Assembly (NCBI RefSeq): GCF_003311635.1
Contig: NZ_QEXL01000016.1
Location: 41,693 to 83,544, forward strand
Reading direction: 5' to 3'
Origin: Novacetimonas cocois
Lineage (GTDB): Bacteria; Pseudomonadota; Alphaproteobacteria; Acetobacterales; Acetobacteraceae
DNA length: 41,852 nt
Positions within the stretch are counted from its first letter, which is position 1. Each line of letters starts with the position of its first letter. The notes beneath the pieces are model-generated. The model was not told where the DNA came from, made no database searches, and saw nothing but the letters and a program-made list of their open reading frames with translations. This document shows, one piece after another, positions 24,947 through 33,726 of the stretch. Both the position numbers and the translations under genes were made by a program.

Positions 24947-25746
24947 GCGACCGGCTGTGGTTCAATGGGGAAATGCTGGATCGCGCGCAGGTCCATGTCG
25001 ATCCTTCGGACCGGGGGCTGCTGCTGGGCGATGGCGTGTTCGAGACGATGCGCGTGCAGGCGGGCCGCATCGCCCACCTGCCCCGGCATCTGGCGCGCCT
25101 TTACGCCGGGCTGGAAATCCTGATGATCCCGTCGCCGCCCCGCGCGGGGGTCGAGGATGCCCTTCATCGCGTCATCGCGGAAAACACGATGACGGAGGGA
25201 TCGTTGCGGCTGACCCTGACGCGCGGATGCGGCCCACGTGGCCTGCTGCCGCCCGAAGGGGTGTCGCCCACGCTCCTCATCGTGCCGTTCCCGCCGTCCG
25301 TGGCCCGCGCCCCCGATGCGCATCTGGTTACCAGCCGGATGCGCCGTGATGAGAACTCTCCCCTGTCACGGGTCAAGACGCTCAATTACCTTCCGAATAT
25401 CCTGGCCCTGATGGAGGCACGCCAGCGCGGCGGGAACGAGGCCGTGCTGCTGAATATCGCCGGTCGCGTGGCCGAAGCCAGCGCCAGCAACCTGCTGATC
25501 CAGCGCGACGGCATGCTTCTGACCCCGCCGGTAACGGATGGGGCGCTGCCCGGCATCGCGCGTTCGGTGCTGCTGGACATGCGGCTTGTGCGGGAACGGA
25601 CGCTGACGCTGGCGGACCTGCCGGGGGCGGAGGCTGTCGTGCTGATCAACAGCATGATGGTGCGCGAGGCCGTGACGATTGACGGTGTCGCGCTGCGGCG
25701 TGAGCCGTCGACGGCCGCGCGGATACGGGCCGCTCTCGCATCCTGA
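24943..25746 (+). CDS. pabC: Class IV aminotransferase-fold enzyme, likely aminodeoxychorismate lyase
   Basis: PLP enzyme of 267 residues that probably eliminates pyruvate from 4-amino-4-deoxychorismate to give 4-aminobenzoate. Fold-type IV marks are DRGLLLGDGVFETMRV near the N-terminus, the catalytic lysine in SRVKTLNYLPNILALMEA, NEAVLLNIAGRVAEASASNLLI, and the loop TPPVTDGALPGIARS. The ATGA overlap with pabB strongly supports the lyase role rather than branched-chain or D-amino-acid aminotransferase, which share the fold. Length is normal. Confidence 0.88.
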   Translation: MSDRLWFNGEMLDRAQVHVDPSDRGLLLGDGVFETMRVQAGRIAHLPRHLARLYAGLEILMIPSPPRAGVEDALHRVIAENTMTEGSLRLTLTRGCGPRGLLPPEGVSPTLLIVPFPPSVARAPDAHLVTSRMRRDENSPLSRVKTLNYLPNILALMEARQRGGNEAVLLNIAGRVAEASASNLLIQRDGMLLTPPVTDGALPGIARSVLLDMRLVRERTLTLADLPGAEAVVLINSMMVREAVTIDGVALRREPSTAARIRAALAS

Positions 25747-25858
25747 TGCCATCGGCCCTGTCATTTCGGTTATTGCTCAAAAAGGCGCGGTTGGATTAAT
25801 CACGCCCATCGGATCCGTGTTCGGATCGTCCCGCGGTTTAAAGTGAAAGGTCACTGCG

Positions 25859-27439
25859 ATGGCCCCCCAGACGCCTGTGCCGGTGCGGCGCGCCCTCATT
25901 TCCGTTTCGGACAAGACCGGCCTGGTCGAGCTTGCCCGCGCGCTGATCGCCCACGGGGCGGAGATCCTGTCCACCGGCGGTTCGGCCCGCGCGCTGCGTG
26001 AAGCGGGCATCGCGGTCAAGGACGTGTCCGAACATACGGGTTTTCCCGAAATCCTTGATGGACGGGTCAAGACGCTGGTGCCGCAGGTACATGGCGGCAT
26101 CCTTGGCCGGCGCGACCTGCCCGAACATCTGCGCCAGATGGAAGAGCACGGGATCGCGCCGATCGACCTCGTGGCGGTCAACCTGTATCCGTTCGAGGCG
26201 ACGGTGGCTTCCGGCGCGGGGGCAGAGGACTGCATCGAGAATATCGATATCGGTGGTCCCGCCCTGATCCGCGCGGCGGCAAAGAACCATGACCATGTCG
26301 CCGTCCTGACCGACCCGGCGCAGTATGACGCGATCATCAAGGCGCTGGACGAAGGCGGCACGACGCTGGCGCAGCGTCGCGCGCTGGCGGGCGCGGCCTA
26401 TGCCCGCACGGCGGCCTATGACGCGGCCATCGCGCAGTGGTTCGCGGGCCAGCGCGACGACCTGCTGCCTGAACGCATGACGGTGGCGGGCATCCGCCGC
26501 GAAAGCCTGCGTTATGGGGAAAACCCGCACCAGAAGGCCGCCTTCTATACCGACGGCACCAATCGTCCGGGTGTCGCGACCGCGCGCCAGATCCAGGGCA
26601 AGGCGCTGTCATACAACAACATCAACGATACCGATGCGGCATTCGAAGCCGTTGCCGAGTTCACCGAGCCTGCGGTCGTGATCGTCAAGCATGCCAACCC
26701 GTGCGGAATCGCTACCGCCGCGACGCAGGCCGAGGCATGGGACAAGGCGCTGAAATGCGATCCGGTTTCGGCATTCGGGGGCATCGTCGCGCTGAACCGC
26801 CCGCTGGAGGCGGAAGCGGCAGCGCGGATCGCCACCATCTTCACGGAGGTGATTGTTGCCCCCGACGCGACACAAGAGGCGCGCGCCATCCTCGCCAAAA
26901 AGAAGAACCTGCGCCTGCTGCTGACGGGTGGCCTGCCCGATCCCACGGCGGGCGGCGTCGTGGTGCGTTCGGTCGCGGGCGGTTTCCTGGCGCAGACACG
27001 CGATAACGGGCGCGTTGACCGGGCGGACCTGAAGGTCGTGACGAAGCGCGCGCCGACCGATGCTGAAATGGCGGATCTGATATTCGCGTTCCGCGTGGCA
27101 AAACACGTCAAGTCGAATGCCATCGTCTATGTCAAGGATCAGGCGACAGTGGGCATCGGCGCCGGACAGATGAGCCGTGTCGACTCGGCCCGCATCGCCG
27201 CGAGCAAAAGCGCCGACGCCGCGAAGGCTGCGGGCGAGGCACAGCCCCTGACACAGGGCAGCGTGGTGGCATCGGATGCCTTCTTCCCGTTTGCCGACGG
27301 GCTGGAGGCCGCGATCGCGGCGGGCGCCGTGGCCGTGATACAGCCCGGTGGCTCCATCCGCGATGACGAGGTCATTGCCGCGGCCGACAGGGCCGGGATC
27401 GCGATGGTCTTCACAGGTATGCGCCATTTCCGGCACTGA
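25859..27439 (+). CDS. purH: Bifunctional AICAR transformylase / IMP cyclohydrolase
   Basis: Catalyses the last two steps of purine synthesis, AICAR to FAICAR with formyl-tetrahydrofolate and then to IMP. The 526-residue protein has an N-terminal MGS-like cyclohydrolase domain ([18 protein letters not shown], then [29 protein letters not shown]) and a C-terminal transformylase domain ([13 protein letters not shown], the catalytic KHANPCGIA, and [24 protein letters not shown]). Length is the family norm. Start ATG follows AAGGT. It needs folate, as does the neighbouring pab pair, but a 112-base gap separates them. A long hairpin follows the gene. Confidence 0.97.
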   Translation: MAPQTPVPVRRALISVSDKTGLVELARALIAHGAEILSTGGSARALREAGIAVKDVSEHTGFPEILDGRVKTLVPQVHGGILGRRDLPEHLRQMEEHGIAPIDLVAVNLYPFEATVASGAGAEDCIENIDIGGPALIRAAAKNHDHVAVLTDPAQYDAIIKALDEGGTTLAQRRALAGAAYARTAAYDAAIAQWFAGQRDDLLPERMTVAGIRRESLRYGENPHQKAAFYTDGTNRPGVATARQIQGKALSYNNINDTDAAFEAVAEFTEPAVVIVKHANPCGIATAATQAEAWDKALKCDPVSAFGGIVALNRPLEAEAAARIATIFTEVIVAPDATQEARAILAKKKNLRLLLTGGLPDPTAGGVVVRSVAGGFLAQTRDNGRVDRADLKVVTKRAPTDAEMADLIFAFRVAKHVKSNAIVYVKDQATVGIGAGQMSRVDSARIAASKSADAAKAAGEAQPLTQGSVVASDAFFPFADGLEAAIAAGAVAVIQPGGSIRDDEVIAAADRAGIAMVFTGMRHFRH

Positions 27440-27458
27440 TCCCACCACACGGGGGCTT

Positions 27459-27513
27459 GCCTGTCGCGGGGCGAGGAATATCACTAGGGCATGGCCCCGG
27501 CATCGCGACAGGC
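27459..27513 (+). terminator. Long hairpin after purH
   Basis: GCCTGTCGCG (27459-27468) pairs perfectly with CGCGACAGGC (27504-27513), and inner GGGC/GCCC pairings are possible. It begins about 20 bases after the purH stop and ends about 30 bases before the next start. No T-run follows, so it could be a 3' stabiliser or attenuator. The CTGTCG core resembles the hairpin at 35593-35627. Confidence 0.45.
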
Positions 27514-27544
27514 CGGTGGATGCAGACGAAAGACGAGATCTGGA

Positions 27545-28351
27545 ATGGACATTCATCGGTGTTCCCCTTTTTACGTGACGGCGGCCATGGGTCTTGCTGC
27601 ATGCCTTGCAACCGCGTCGGCGCAGGCCGCGCCTCAGGCGTCCAGGGCCACGCCGGAAACACATGCGGCACCCGCCGCTGCCACGGCCCCGGCCGCGACA
27701 TCACAGGCGCAGGGACAGGTCGCGTCCGCGTTTGATTATTCCCCCCTGCCGGTCGTGACCGGCACGCTGACGCAGTACCTGCTGACCAGCACGGGCGACG
27801 TGGAGGGGCTGCTGCTGTCTGACGGAACGCAGGTCCTGTGCCCGCATCGGCTGGGCGATGCCGTGACCCAGATCGTGCGTCCGGGCGAACAGGTCAGCGT
27901 CAGCGGCCTGAAGGGACGCGGCCGTCCCATCGTGCGCGCCTATGCCGTAACCGGGCCGCGTGGCCGGCGGATTGCCGATGAACCGGGATCCGAAACGATT
28001 CTGCCGCCCGCCAATATCGGACCGGACGTGGCGGTGGACGGGACCATCCTCGCCCCGCTGTATGACATGACCGGCGCGGTGCAGGGCGTCGTGATGCGGG
28101 ACCATTCCGTCATTTACGTCGGACGGGCCAATGCCGCGCGCCTGGGGAACTGGCTGCGTCCGGGGGCGTCGCTGCATGCGATCGGCACCGGCGTGAACGG
28201 TGGCCGCGGAACAGCGATCAACGCGCGTGAAATCGGACCCGACGTCAATCAGGCCATCCATATCGTGCCCGCCGATGCGCCCCCGCCCGGCGCATTCCCC
28301 GGCAGTCCCGGATACGACCGGATTCCCGGTGGCGACACGGCATCCGAATGA
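27545..28351 (+). CDS. Exported protein of unknown function with two similar beta-domains
   Basis: I do not recognise a named family. The 268-residue product has an N-terminal signal peptide (MDIHRCSPFYVTAAMGLAACLATASAQA), an alanine/threonine-rich linker (about residues 28-60), then two related segments: VVTGTLTQYLLTSTGDVEGLLLSDGTQVLCPHRL...VRPGEQVSVSGL and AVDGTILAPLYDMTGAVQGVVMRDHSVIYVGRANAARLGNWLRPGASLHAIGTG. Each reads like an OB-type beta-barrel, so an internal duplication is likely. A proline-rich tail follows. I chose ATG at 27545 because it begins the signal peptide. It lies between purH and the atp operon and has its own terminator, so it is probably a single-gene unit. Confidence 0.7.
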   Translation: MDIHRCSPFYVTAAMGLAACLATASAQAAPQASRATPETHAAPAAATAPAATSQAQGQVASAFDYSPLPVVTGTLTQYLLTSTGDVEGLLLSDGTQVLCPHRLGDAVTQIVRPGEQVSVSGLKGRGRPIVRAYAVTGPRGRRIADEPGSETILPPANIGPDVAVDGTILAPLYDMTGAVQGVVMRDHSVIYVGRANAARLGNWLRPGASLHAIGTGVNGGRGTAINAREIGPDVNQAIHIVPADAPPPGAFPGSPGYDRIPGGDTASE

Positions 28352-28360
28352 TGCCGTTTC
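28338..28360 (+). terminator. Terminator overlapping the stop of the exported-protein gene
   Basis: CGGCATC (28338-28344) and GATGCCG (28350-28356) form a 7-bp stem with a 5-base loop, followed by TTTC. The stop codon lies in the stem. A second small hairpin CCCCAT/ATGGGG with AAAA follows at about 28363-28386 and could act on the other strand. Confidence 0.55.
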
Positions 28361-28442
28361 CTCCCCATGTGACAGTATGGGGAAAAGCACATGTTTTTGG
28401 GCAAAAATCGGATATTGTGACGCTTTGTGGGCTGCCGCTTGC

Positions 28443-28470
28443 TTGACAGGTTATTGCAGCACCGTTAGCT
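28443..28470 (+). promoter_or_regulatory. Candidate promoter of the F0 ATP synthase operon
   Basis: TTGACA (28443-28448), a 16-base spacer and TTAGCT (28465-28470) lie 30 bases before the atpI start. The -35 is perfect and the -10 weak. The position after a terminator and before the first atp gene supports it. Confidence 0.45.
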
Positions 28471-28499
28471 AGCGCCTGCACCCATTGGGAGGTGCGAAA

Positions 28500-28826
28500 A
28501 TGGACACGGATAAAGATCCATCCGCCGCGTCCTTTGACCAACGCCTGCAACAGGCCCGCAGCCGGCTGGAAAAGCCCGCGGACACTGCGCCGGACAAGGA
28601 CATGGGACGGGGATTTTCCGAACTGGGGCTGATGCTCCGGGCGGGAACCGAACTTGTGTCAGCCCTGATCGTGGGGGTCGGCATTGGCTGGGGACTGGAT
28701 CACTGGCTGCATGTGCGGGCGGTCTTTCTTGTTCTGTTCTCGCTTCTCGGGGGTGCGGCAGGTGTGCTTAATGTCTGGCGTCTCGTCAGGCCCGATGCCA
28801 TAACGGATGGCGATTCGGGTTCCTGA
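28500..28826 (+). CDS. atpI: ATP synthase accessory protein AtpI
   Basis: AtpI helps assembly of the c-ring or Mg uptake in the F0 sector. The 108-residue product has a polar N-terminus, then two membrane segments: LMLRAGTELVSALIVGVGIGWGLDHWL and VFLVLFSLLGGAAGVLNVWRLV, the hairpin typical of the alphaproteobacterial AtpI/AtpZ form. The ATG at 28500 is set by GGAGGTG a few bases upstream; an ATG 15 bases earlier would place the ribosome site inside the gene. First gene of the F0 operon atpI-B-E-F'-F. Confidence 0.88.
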   Translation: MDTDKDPSAASFDQRLQQARSRLEKPADTAPDKDMGRGFSELGLMLRAGTELVSALIVGVGIGWGLDHWLHVRAVFLVLFSLLGGAAGVLNVWRLVRPDAITDGDSGS

Positions 28827-28864
28827 GGGGAAACCGGGCACAGATATTTTAGGGAAGAACGAAG

Positions 28865-29614
28865 TTGGCGGCCGGATCATCCATCGACGCGCTCGGTCAG
28901 TTCGAGCTCCATCCTGTTCTGGGCGCCCTTGGGGAGTCCCTCAGATTCAGCCAGTCGCCGCTGATGATGATCATCGCTTCCGTTATCGTGCTGGCGTTCC
29001 TGTATGTCGGCATGCGGCCCGCGGCCGTGGTGCCCGGTCGCCTGCAGGCTGCGGCCGAGATGTGCTACGACTTCATCTACAACATGGCCGTTGACACGAT
29101 CGGTGCCGAAGGCCGCGCCTTCTTCCCCTTCGTGTTCACCCTGTTCTTCTTCATCCTCGCGGGCAATTACCTTGGCCTGCTGCCGTTTTCTTTCGCCTTC
29201 ACCAGCCATATCGCCGTGACACTGGCGCTGGCGCTGATGGTGTTCTGTCTCTCGATCATCGTGTCGCTGAAGGTGCAGGGGGCAAAGTTCTTTGCTCATT
29301 TCATGCCCGCCGGCGCGCCGAAGGCCCTGGCGCCCCTGCTGATCCCGATCGAGATCCTTTCTTTCCTTTCCCGTCCCGTGAGCCTGTCGATCCGACTGTT
29401 TGCAAACATGGTCGCCGGTCACGTGATGTTCGACATGTTTGCCGCCTTCACGATCATGCTGGCCGGACTGGGCCTGTTCGGTGATGTCATCGCCGTGGGT
29501 CCGATCGTCATCAATATCGCGCTGATGGCACTCGAATTGCTGGTGGGTGCGCTGCAAGCCTATGTGTTTGCCATTCTCACCTGCATCTATCTGCGGGAGG
29601 CTGTGGCCCACTGA
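28865..29614 (+). CDS. atpB: F0F1 ATP synthase subunit a
   Basis: Membrane stator subunit that forms the proton path against the c-ring. The 249-residue product opens SSIDALGQFELHPVLGALGESLRFSQS and contains about six hydrophobic segments. The essential arginine lies in LSFLSRPVSLSIRLFANMVAGHVM, followed by the helix with LMALELLVGALQAYVFAILTCIYL. Start: TTG at 28865; although unusual, it gives the family N-terminus (SxIDxxxQFExHP), and AGGGA lies about 12 bases upstream. No later ATG would keep that conserved region. Confidence 0.95.
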   Translation: MAAGSSIDALGQFELHPVLGALGESLRFSQSPLMMIIASVIVLAFLYVGMRPAAVVPGRLQAAAEMCYDFIYNMAVDTIGAEGRAFFPFVFTLFFFILAGNYLGLLPFSFAFTSHIAVTLALALMVFCLSIIVSLKVQGAKFFAHFMPAGAPKALAPLLIPIEILSFLSRPVSLSIRLFANMVAGHVMFDMFAAFTIMLAGLGLFGDVIAVGPIVINIALMALELLVGALQAYVFAILTCIYLREAVAH

Positions 29615-29669
29615 GGGCCGCTATCCCCGTCGCTTCATCCAGAACGTCTGAAACAAGGAAAATCTCGAC

Positions 29670-29894
29670 ATGGATATCGCAGCAGCCCGTGAAATTGGTG
29701 CCGGTATCGCCGTTATCGCCCTCGCCGGCGTTGGCATTGGCCTGGGTAACATCTTCTCCACGCTGGTGAGCAGCATCGCGCGCAACCCGTCCGCGCGTCC
29801 GCACGTGTTCGGCCTCGGCATGCTGGGCTTCGCCCTGACAGAAGCTGTCGCCCTGTATGCGCTGCTGATTGCCTTCCTGATCCTGTTCGTCTGA
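29670..29894 (+). CDS. atpE: F0F1 ATP synthase subunit c
   Basis: The 74-residue proteolipid that forms the rotating ring. It has two membrane helices joined by a polar loop: [65 protein letters not shown] includes the conserved ARNP loop and the proton-carrying glutamate in [10 protein letters not shown]. Start ATG follows AAGGA. The absence of sodium-ring marks around the glutamate (no Q/T pattern at the first-helix site) suits a proton-driven enzyme, which I infer rather than prove. Confidence 0.97.
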   Translation: MDIAAAREIGAGIAVIALAGVGIGLGNIFSTLVSSIARNPSARPHVFGLGMLGFALTEAVALYALLIAFLILFV

Positions 29895-29908
29895 TACCGG
29901 AGGCGAGC

Positions 29909-30523
29909 GTGGTGCGTTCCACGGTGTATAAAAACATCCGCAGGGTGGCGTCGCACGCGGCGACACCCATGCTGGCCCTGCCATTGATGGCCATGGTTGC
30001 ACCTGGCGCACGCGCCGAGGGCATGCCCCAGCTTGATTTCGGCAATCCCTATGTCATCGGACAGGTGATATGGGGCGCTGGCATCTTCCTCGTCCTTTAT
30101 CTGCTGCTCAGCCGTTCGGCCCTGCCGAAGGTTGAAAAGGTCCTGAGCCTTCGTCGCCAGACGATCGAAAATGACCTTGAAATCGCGCACAAGGCCAAGG
30201 CCCGTGCCGATGACGCGGTGGCCGAACTCCGTCAGGCGCGCAAGAACGCCATGGCGGAAGCGCAGGCCAATGTTGACAAGGTCGTGGAAGAAGCCCGTGT
30301 CGCGGCCGAAAAGCAGACGCAGGAAATGAATGCGCGTCTTGGCGCCGAAATCCGCGAGGCGGAGGCCCGTGTCGCCCTGGCCCGTGAAACGGCGCTGGGT
30401 TCGCTGCGCCAGATTTCCACCGATACGGCAGAAGCCCTGATCCATCAGTTATCCGGCAGTTCGGCCCCCGTGGACGTCGTGACGTCCAAGGTCGATGGTG
30501 TCGCGACGGCCCGTGGTTTTTAA
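29909..30523 (+). CDS. atpF': F0F1 ATP synthase subunit b'
   Basis: One of two b-type peripheral-stalk subunits, as usual in alphaproteobacteria. The 204-residue product has an unusual N-terminal extension looking like a signal peptide (RRVASHAATPMLALPLMAMVAPGARAEG), then the membrane helix YVIGQVIWGAGIFLVLYLLLS and a long charged coiled coil (about residues 75-180). Start GTG at 29909 follows GGAGG. The extension ending ARA-EG suggests cleavage, which would put the mature N-terminus in the periplasm. It sits 14 bases after atpE. Confidence 0.92.
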   Translation: MVRSTVYKNIRRVASHAATPMLALPLMAMVAPGARAEGMPQLDFGNPYVIGQVIWGAGIFLVLYLLLSRSALPKVEKVLSLRRQTIENDLEIAHKAKARADDAVAELRQARKNAMAEAQANVDKVVEEARVAAEKQTQEMNARLGAEIREAEARVALARETALGSLRQISTDTAEALIHQLSGSSAPVDVVTSKVDGVATARGF

Positions 30524-30553
30524 TGGGCCCCCTCTACAGACAGGTCCGTAATC

Positions 30554-31048
30554 ATGTTGCATGAGCCCCGTTTCTGGTCGGCTGTCGCCTTTGTCCTGTT
30601 CTTTGTCCTGTTCGGCGCAAAGCTGTGGCGTCCTCTGAGCGCGGCGCTCGATGCCCGCGCGCAGAAGATCCGCGCCGACCTGGATGAGGCCGCGCGCCTG
30701 CGCCGCGAAGCGGAGCAGATGCTCGAAGATGCCACGCGTGAGCGTGAGGCGGCACTGGCGGAAGCCCGTGAAATGGTCGAACACTCCCTGCAGGAAGCCG
30801 CCCGCATCGCGACGCAGGCCCGACAGGATGCCGATGACGTGGCGCGTCGCCGCGAACAGATGGCGAAAGACCGCATCGCGGCGGCCGAGCGTGGCGCGAT
30901 CCGTGAAGTGCGCGAGGCCGCGATTGATATCGCCATGCAGGCCACGCGTGAAACGCTGGCGACCACATTGTCGGCGGATGGGGACAAGTCCCTGATTGAC
31001 AATGCCATTTCGGGCCTGCCGTCCGCCCTGTCGCGTCGCGCGGCCTGA
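30554..31048 (+). CDS. atpF: F0F1 ATP synthase subunit b
   Basis: Second b-type stalk subunit, 164 residues. The N-terminus HEPRFWSAVAFVLFFVLFGAKLWRPL is the single membrane helix with the usual FWxxVxFxLF pattern. The rest is a charged helical region (LDARAQKIRADLDEAARLRREAEQM and on) that forms the stalk dimer with b'. It ends the F0 operon. The F1 genes atpHAGDC are not in the window, matching the split operons of alphaproteobacteria. A GT2 gene follows after three bases and may be co-transcribed. Confidence 0.94.
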   Translation: MLHEPRFWSAVAFVLFFVLFGAKLWRPLSAALDARAQKIRADLDEAARLRREAEQMLEDATREREAALAEAREMVEHSLQEAARIATQARQDADDVARRREQMAKDRIAAAERGAIREVREAAIDIAMQATRETLATTLSADGDKSLIDNAISGLPSALSRRAA

Positions 31049-31051
31049 ATC

Positions 31052-31822
31052 TTGGGCGTCGGAACGCTGAGTTCCCCGGCTTCCCCGACGGACGATGCCC
31101 CCGTCCTGTCCATAGTATCAGTCGTTCTTGACGAGGCCGCGAATATTCGACCGGTCTGTCAGGAACTGGCTGATGCCCTGGCGCATCTTCCCCCCGCCGA
31201 AGTCATTTTTGTGGATGATGGTAGCACCGACGATACGGTGGCCATCCTGCAGGCCGTCAGGGCCGAAGGCATCCTGCCGGGCCTGAGGATACTTTCCCAC
31301 GACCGTCGCCTTGGTAAGTCCGCCGGACTGCGGACGGGGATCGAGGCGGCGCGCGGGAAATGGATCGCGACGCTCGACGGTGACGGGCAGGACAATCCTT
31401 TCGAATTCATTCGGATGTTCGAACTGGCGCAACAGACGCCCGGTCGCGCGCCGCTGGTCGTGGGGGTAAGGGCGAAACGTCGTGACCGCCTGTCACGTCG
31501 GCTGGCGACGCGCTTTGCCAACGGGTTGCGGCGGCGCCTGCTGCATGATGGATGCCCGGACACGGGCGCGCCGCTCAAACTGTTCCTGCGACAGGATTTC
31601 CTCCGCCTGGCGCAGTTCGAGGGACTTCATCGCTTCCTTCCCTCGCTGATGGGACGACATGGCGTGCCACTGGTCTGCACGCCGGTGGATCATCGCAGCC
31701 GCCTGCATGGACAGTCGAAATATACGAACCTCAACCGTGCGCTGGTCGGGATTCGCGATGTGCTGGGGGTCATGTGGCTGAACAGGCGTGCCCGGATTCC
31801 GGACAGCATTACCGAACGCTGA
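31052..31822 (+). CDS. GT2-family glycosyltransferase, dolichol-/polyprenyl-phosphate mannosyltransferase-like
   Basis: A 256-residue soluble-looking GT-A enzyme. The domain opens LSIVSVVLDEAANIRPVCQELADAL and has VIFVDDGSTDDTVAIL, RILSHDRRLGKSAGLRTGIEAARGKWIATLDGDGQDNP (DxD-type metal site) and DTGAPLKLFLRQDFLRL, close to DPM1/ArnC-type enzymes that load a sugar on polyprenyl phosphate. There are no C-terminal membrane helices, unlike ArnC. Start is a TTG three bases after the atpF stop, so translation is likely coupled to the atp operon. The ArnT-like enzyme downstream would be the natural user of its lipid-linked product, although a repeat element separates the two. Confidence 0.85.
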   Translation: MGVGTLSSPASPTDDAPVLSIVSVVLDEAANIRPVCQELADALAHLPPAEVIFVDDGSTDDTVAILQAVRAEGILPGLRILSHDRRLGKSAGLRTGIEAARGKWIATLDGDGQDNPFEFIRMFELAQQTPGRAPLVVGVRAKRRDRLSRRLATRFANGLRRRLLHDGCPDTGAPLKLFLRQDFLRLAQFEGLHRFLPSLMGRHGVPLVCTPVDHRSRLHGQSKYTNLNRALVGIRDVLGVMWLNRRARIPDSITER

Positions 31823-31872
31823 GAGGCGGTTTTCAGAAATCGTCCGCGAAACGCCCCGTTTACAATGTAAAG

Positions 31873-31982
31873 AAGTTTTTGGGTGTCGCCTTTGTTTTAA
31901 AAAGGCGGCGTTCCCTTGAAGCGTTTTGAAAAAAGCTTCACCAAAAACTTTTATAATTTTTATCAACGGGTTACTTTCAAAC
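31873..31982. repeat. Multi-hairpin intergenic repeat, copy A
   Basis: The core 31873-31950 has ends AAGTTTTTGG and CCAAAAACTT (10-bp inverted repeat). Inside are two hairpins, CGCCTTT/AAAGGCG and GAAGC..GCTTC with A/T-rich apices. A right flank ATCAACGGGTT (to about 31982) is shared with copy B. It lies between the GT2 gene and the arnT-like gene, ending about 20 bases before the latter's start. Confidence 0.85.
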
Positions 31983-32003
31983 ATCTCCTGAGAGGGCGGC
32001 ACC

Positions 32004-33659
32004 ATGACACGCCTGACGCTGCGGCATTACATCATTGTCGCCGTTTCGATCTTTGTCCTCTTCCTGCCGGGGCGCGCGTCGCTGCCGCCGCTGGATCGTG
32101 ATGAACCCCGTTACATGGAGGCCACGGCCCAGATGCTGCACAGCGGCGATTATGTCGATGTGCGTTTTCTGGATCAGCCCCGATACCTGCAACCGGCGGG
32201 GATTTACTGGCTGGAGGCCGCAGCAGTCAGCCTGACGGGCATGCGCGATTCCCATGCGACATGGCCGTATCGCATCCCCTCGCTGCTGGCGGTCACGGCG
32301 GCGGGTGTCCTGACCGCATGGATCGGTGCCGCGCTGTTTGGCCCGATCAGCGGGCTGCTGGCGGCGGCACTGCTGGCGGTCTCCGTCCTGATGACGGCCG
32401 AAGGGCGCATGGCGACCATCGACACCACCCTGCTGCTGGTGGTCTTGCTGGCGCAATGCGGGCTGCTTCGGGCCTATCTGGACCGCGAACGCGACCTGCC
32501 GACCCCGCTGGCGGCGGCGCTGCTGTACTGGACGGCGCTGGGGTGCGGGCTGATGCTCAAGGGGCCGGTCATCCTCATTCCCGGTTTTGGCACGCCGATC
32601 GCGCTGGCGCTGGTGGAACGTCGCATCGACTGGTGGCACCGGCTGCGTCCTGCATGGGGATGGCTGGTGATGCTGGCGATTGTCCTGCCGTGGTGCGTGG
32701 CGATTGGCGTCGTCAGCCATGGCGATTTCTACAGTCGCGCCGTGGGGCATAATTTCCTGGGCAAGGTGGCGAGCGGACAGGAATCCCATGGACTGCCGCC
32801 GGGCTATCACCTTGTGGCCTTTGCCATTGCCTTCTGGCCCGGTTCCCTGTTCGCGGCGATGGCGCTGCCATTCGTATGGCAGCAGCGGCACCAGCCCTCG
32901 GTCCGCTTCCTGATCTGCTGGATCGTGCCGCACTGGCTGGTGTTTGAGGCGATCGCGACCAAGCTGCCGCATTATGTCCTGCCGACCTATCCCGCCATCG
33001 CCATACTGAGTGCCGCCGCGATCGTCAGCATGCCCGAGGGATGGCGGTGGCCGCGTTCCGCGTGGGGGCGTGGGCTGCTGTCGGCCTATGGCGTGATCTG
33101 GTTTGCCGTGGGCTCGGTGCTGGCACTGGCGGGACCGGTGCTGCTGTGGCGGCTGGAGGGAATCGTGTCCCCCGCCGCGATGGTGATTACCGCGGGTGCC
33201 CTGCCGTTGCTGATGGCGGCGGCGCTGCTTCTGATGCGTGGTGCGGTGCTGCAGGCGGCGATGGCATCGATCGCGGCGGCTGTCATCATCAATGTCGGCC
33301 TGTTCCTTGTGGTCATACCCCGGCTGGAGACGATCTGGCTCAGCCCCCGGCTGGCGGCGCTGGTGGCGGAGCATCGTCCCTGTCCCGACACGGTCGTGGC
33401 GTCAGTTTCCGATTCCGAACCCAGCCTCGTCTTCCTGCTGGGACAGGATACGAAGCTGCTGCGGCCGGAAATGGCGGCCGATTTCCTGCGCGATCACGGC
33501 AGATGCGCGCTGGTGCTGGTGGGGGAGCGCGACCGCCCCGCGTTCGAAGGCGCGCTGGAGCATGACGGCCTGAATGTGCGTCGGCTGGGCATGGTCAGTG
33601 GCCTGAATTATTCCACGGGCAGGCACCTCGATATCGGTCTTTACGCCCGACAGCCCTGA
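32004..33659 (+). CDS. ArnT-like polyprenyl-phosphate-sugar transferase (GT83/GT39 clan)
   Basis: Integral membrane GT-C glycosyltransferase of 551 residues that transfers a sugar from undecaprenyl phosphate to lipid A or another surface acceptor. The N-terminus has RASLPPLDRDEPRYMEATAQML, the periplasmic acidic motif (DRDEPRY) that holds the catalytic aspartate, then FLDQPRYLQPAGIYWLEAA and many hydrophobic segments. A periplasmic region near VASGQESHGLPPGYHL and a soluble C-terminal domain (about residues 430-551) follow. Start ATG with GAGGG upstream. The GT2 gene before it probably supplies its lipid-linked donor. Which sugar is used, aminoarabinose, mannose or other, is not evident; no arn biosynthesis genes are nearby. 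Confidence 0.85.
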   Translation: MTRLTLRHYIIVAVSIFVLFLPGRASLPPLDRDEPRYMEATAQMLHSGDYVDVRFLDQPRYLQPAGIYWLEAAAVSLTGMRDSHATWPYRIPSLLAVTAAGVLTAWIGAALFGPISGLLAAALLAVSVLMTAEGRMATIDTTLLLVVLLAQCGLLRAYLDRERDLPTPLAAALLYWTALGCGLMLKGPVILIPGFGTPIALALVERRIDWWHRLRPAWGWLVMLAIVLPWCVAIGVVSHGDFYSRAVGHNFLGKVASGQESHGLPPGYHLVAFAIAFWPGSLFAAMALPFVWQQRHQPSVRFLICWIVPHWLVFEAIATKLPHYVLPTYPAIAILSAAAIVSMPEGWRWPRSAWGRGLLSAYGVIWFAVGSVLALAGPVLLWRLEGIVSPAAMVITAGALPLLMAAALLLMRGAVLQAAMASIAAAVIINVGLFLVVIPRLETIWLSPRLAALVAEHRPCPDTVVASVSDSEPSLVFLLGQDTKLLRPEMAADFLRDHGRCALVLVGERDRPAFEGALEHDGLNVRRLGMVSGLNYSTGRHLDIGLYARQP

Positions 33660-33726
33660 CGGTCACGGCGAAGTGGCGGGATGCGCGGTTGACGCTGCGG
33701 CGGATTTCCCGTCATCTGCATCCACC

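Noticed and set aside
31977-33374. 465-codon minus-strand frame opposite the arnT-like gene
   Set aside because: Q/R/H-rich shadow with no domain and no start signal.
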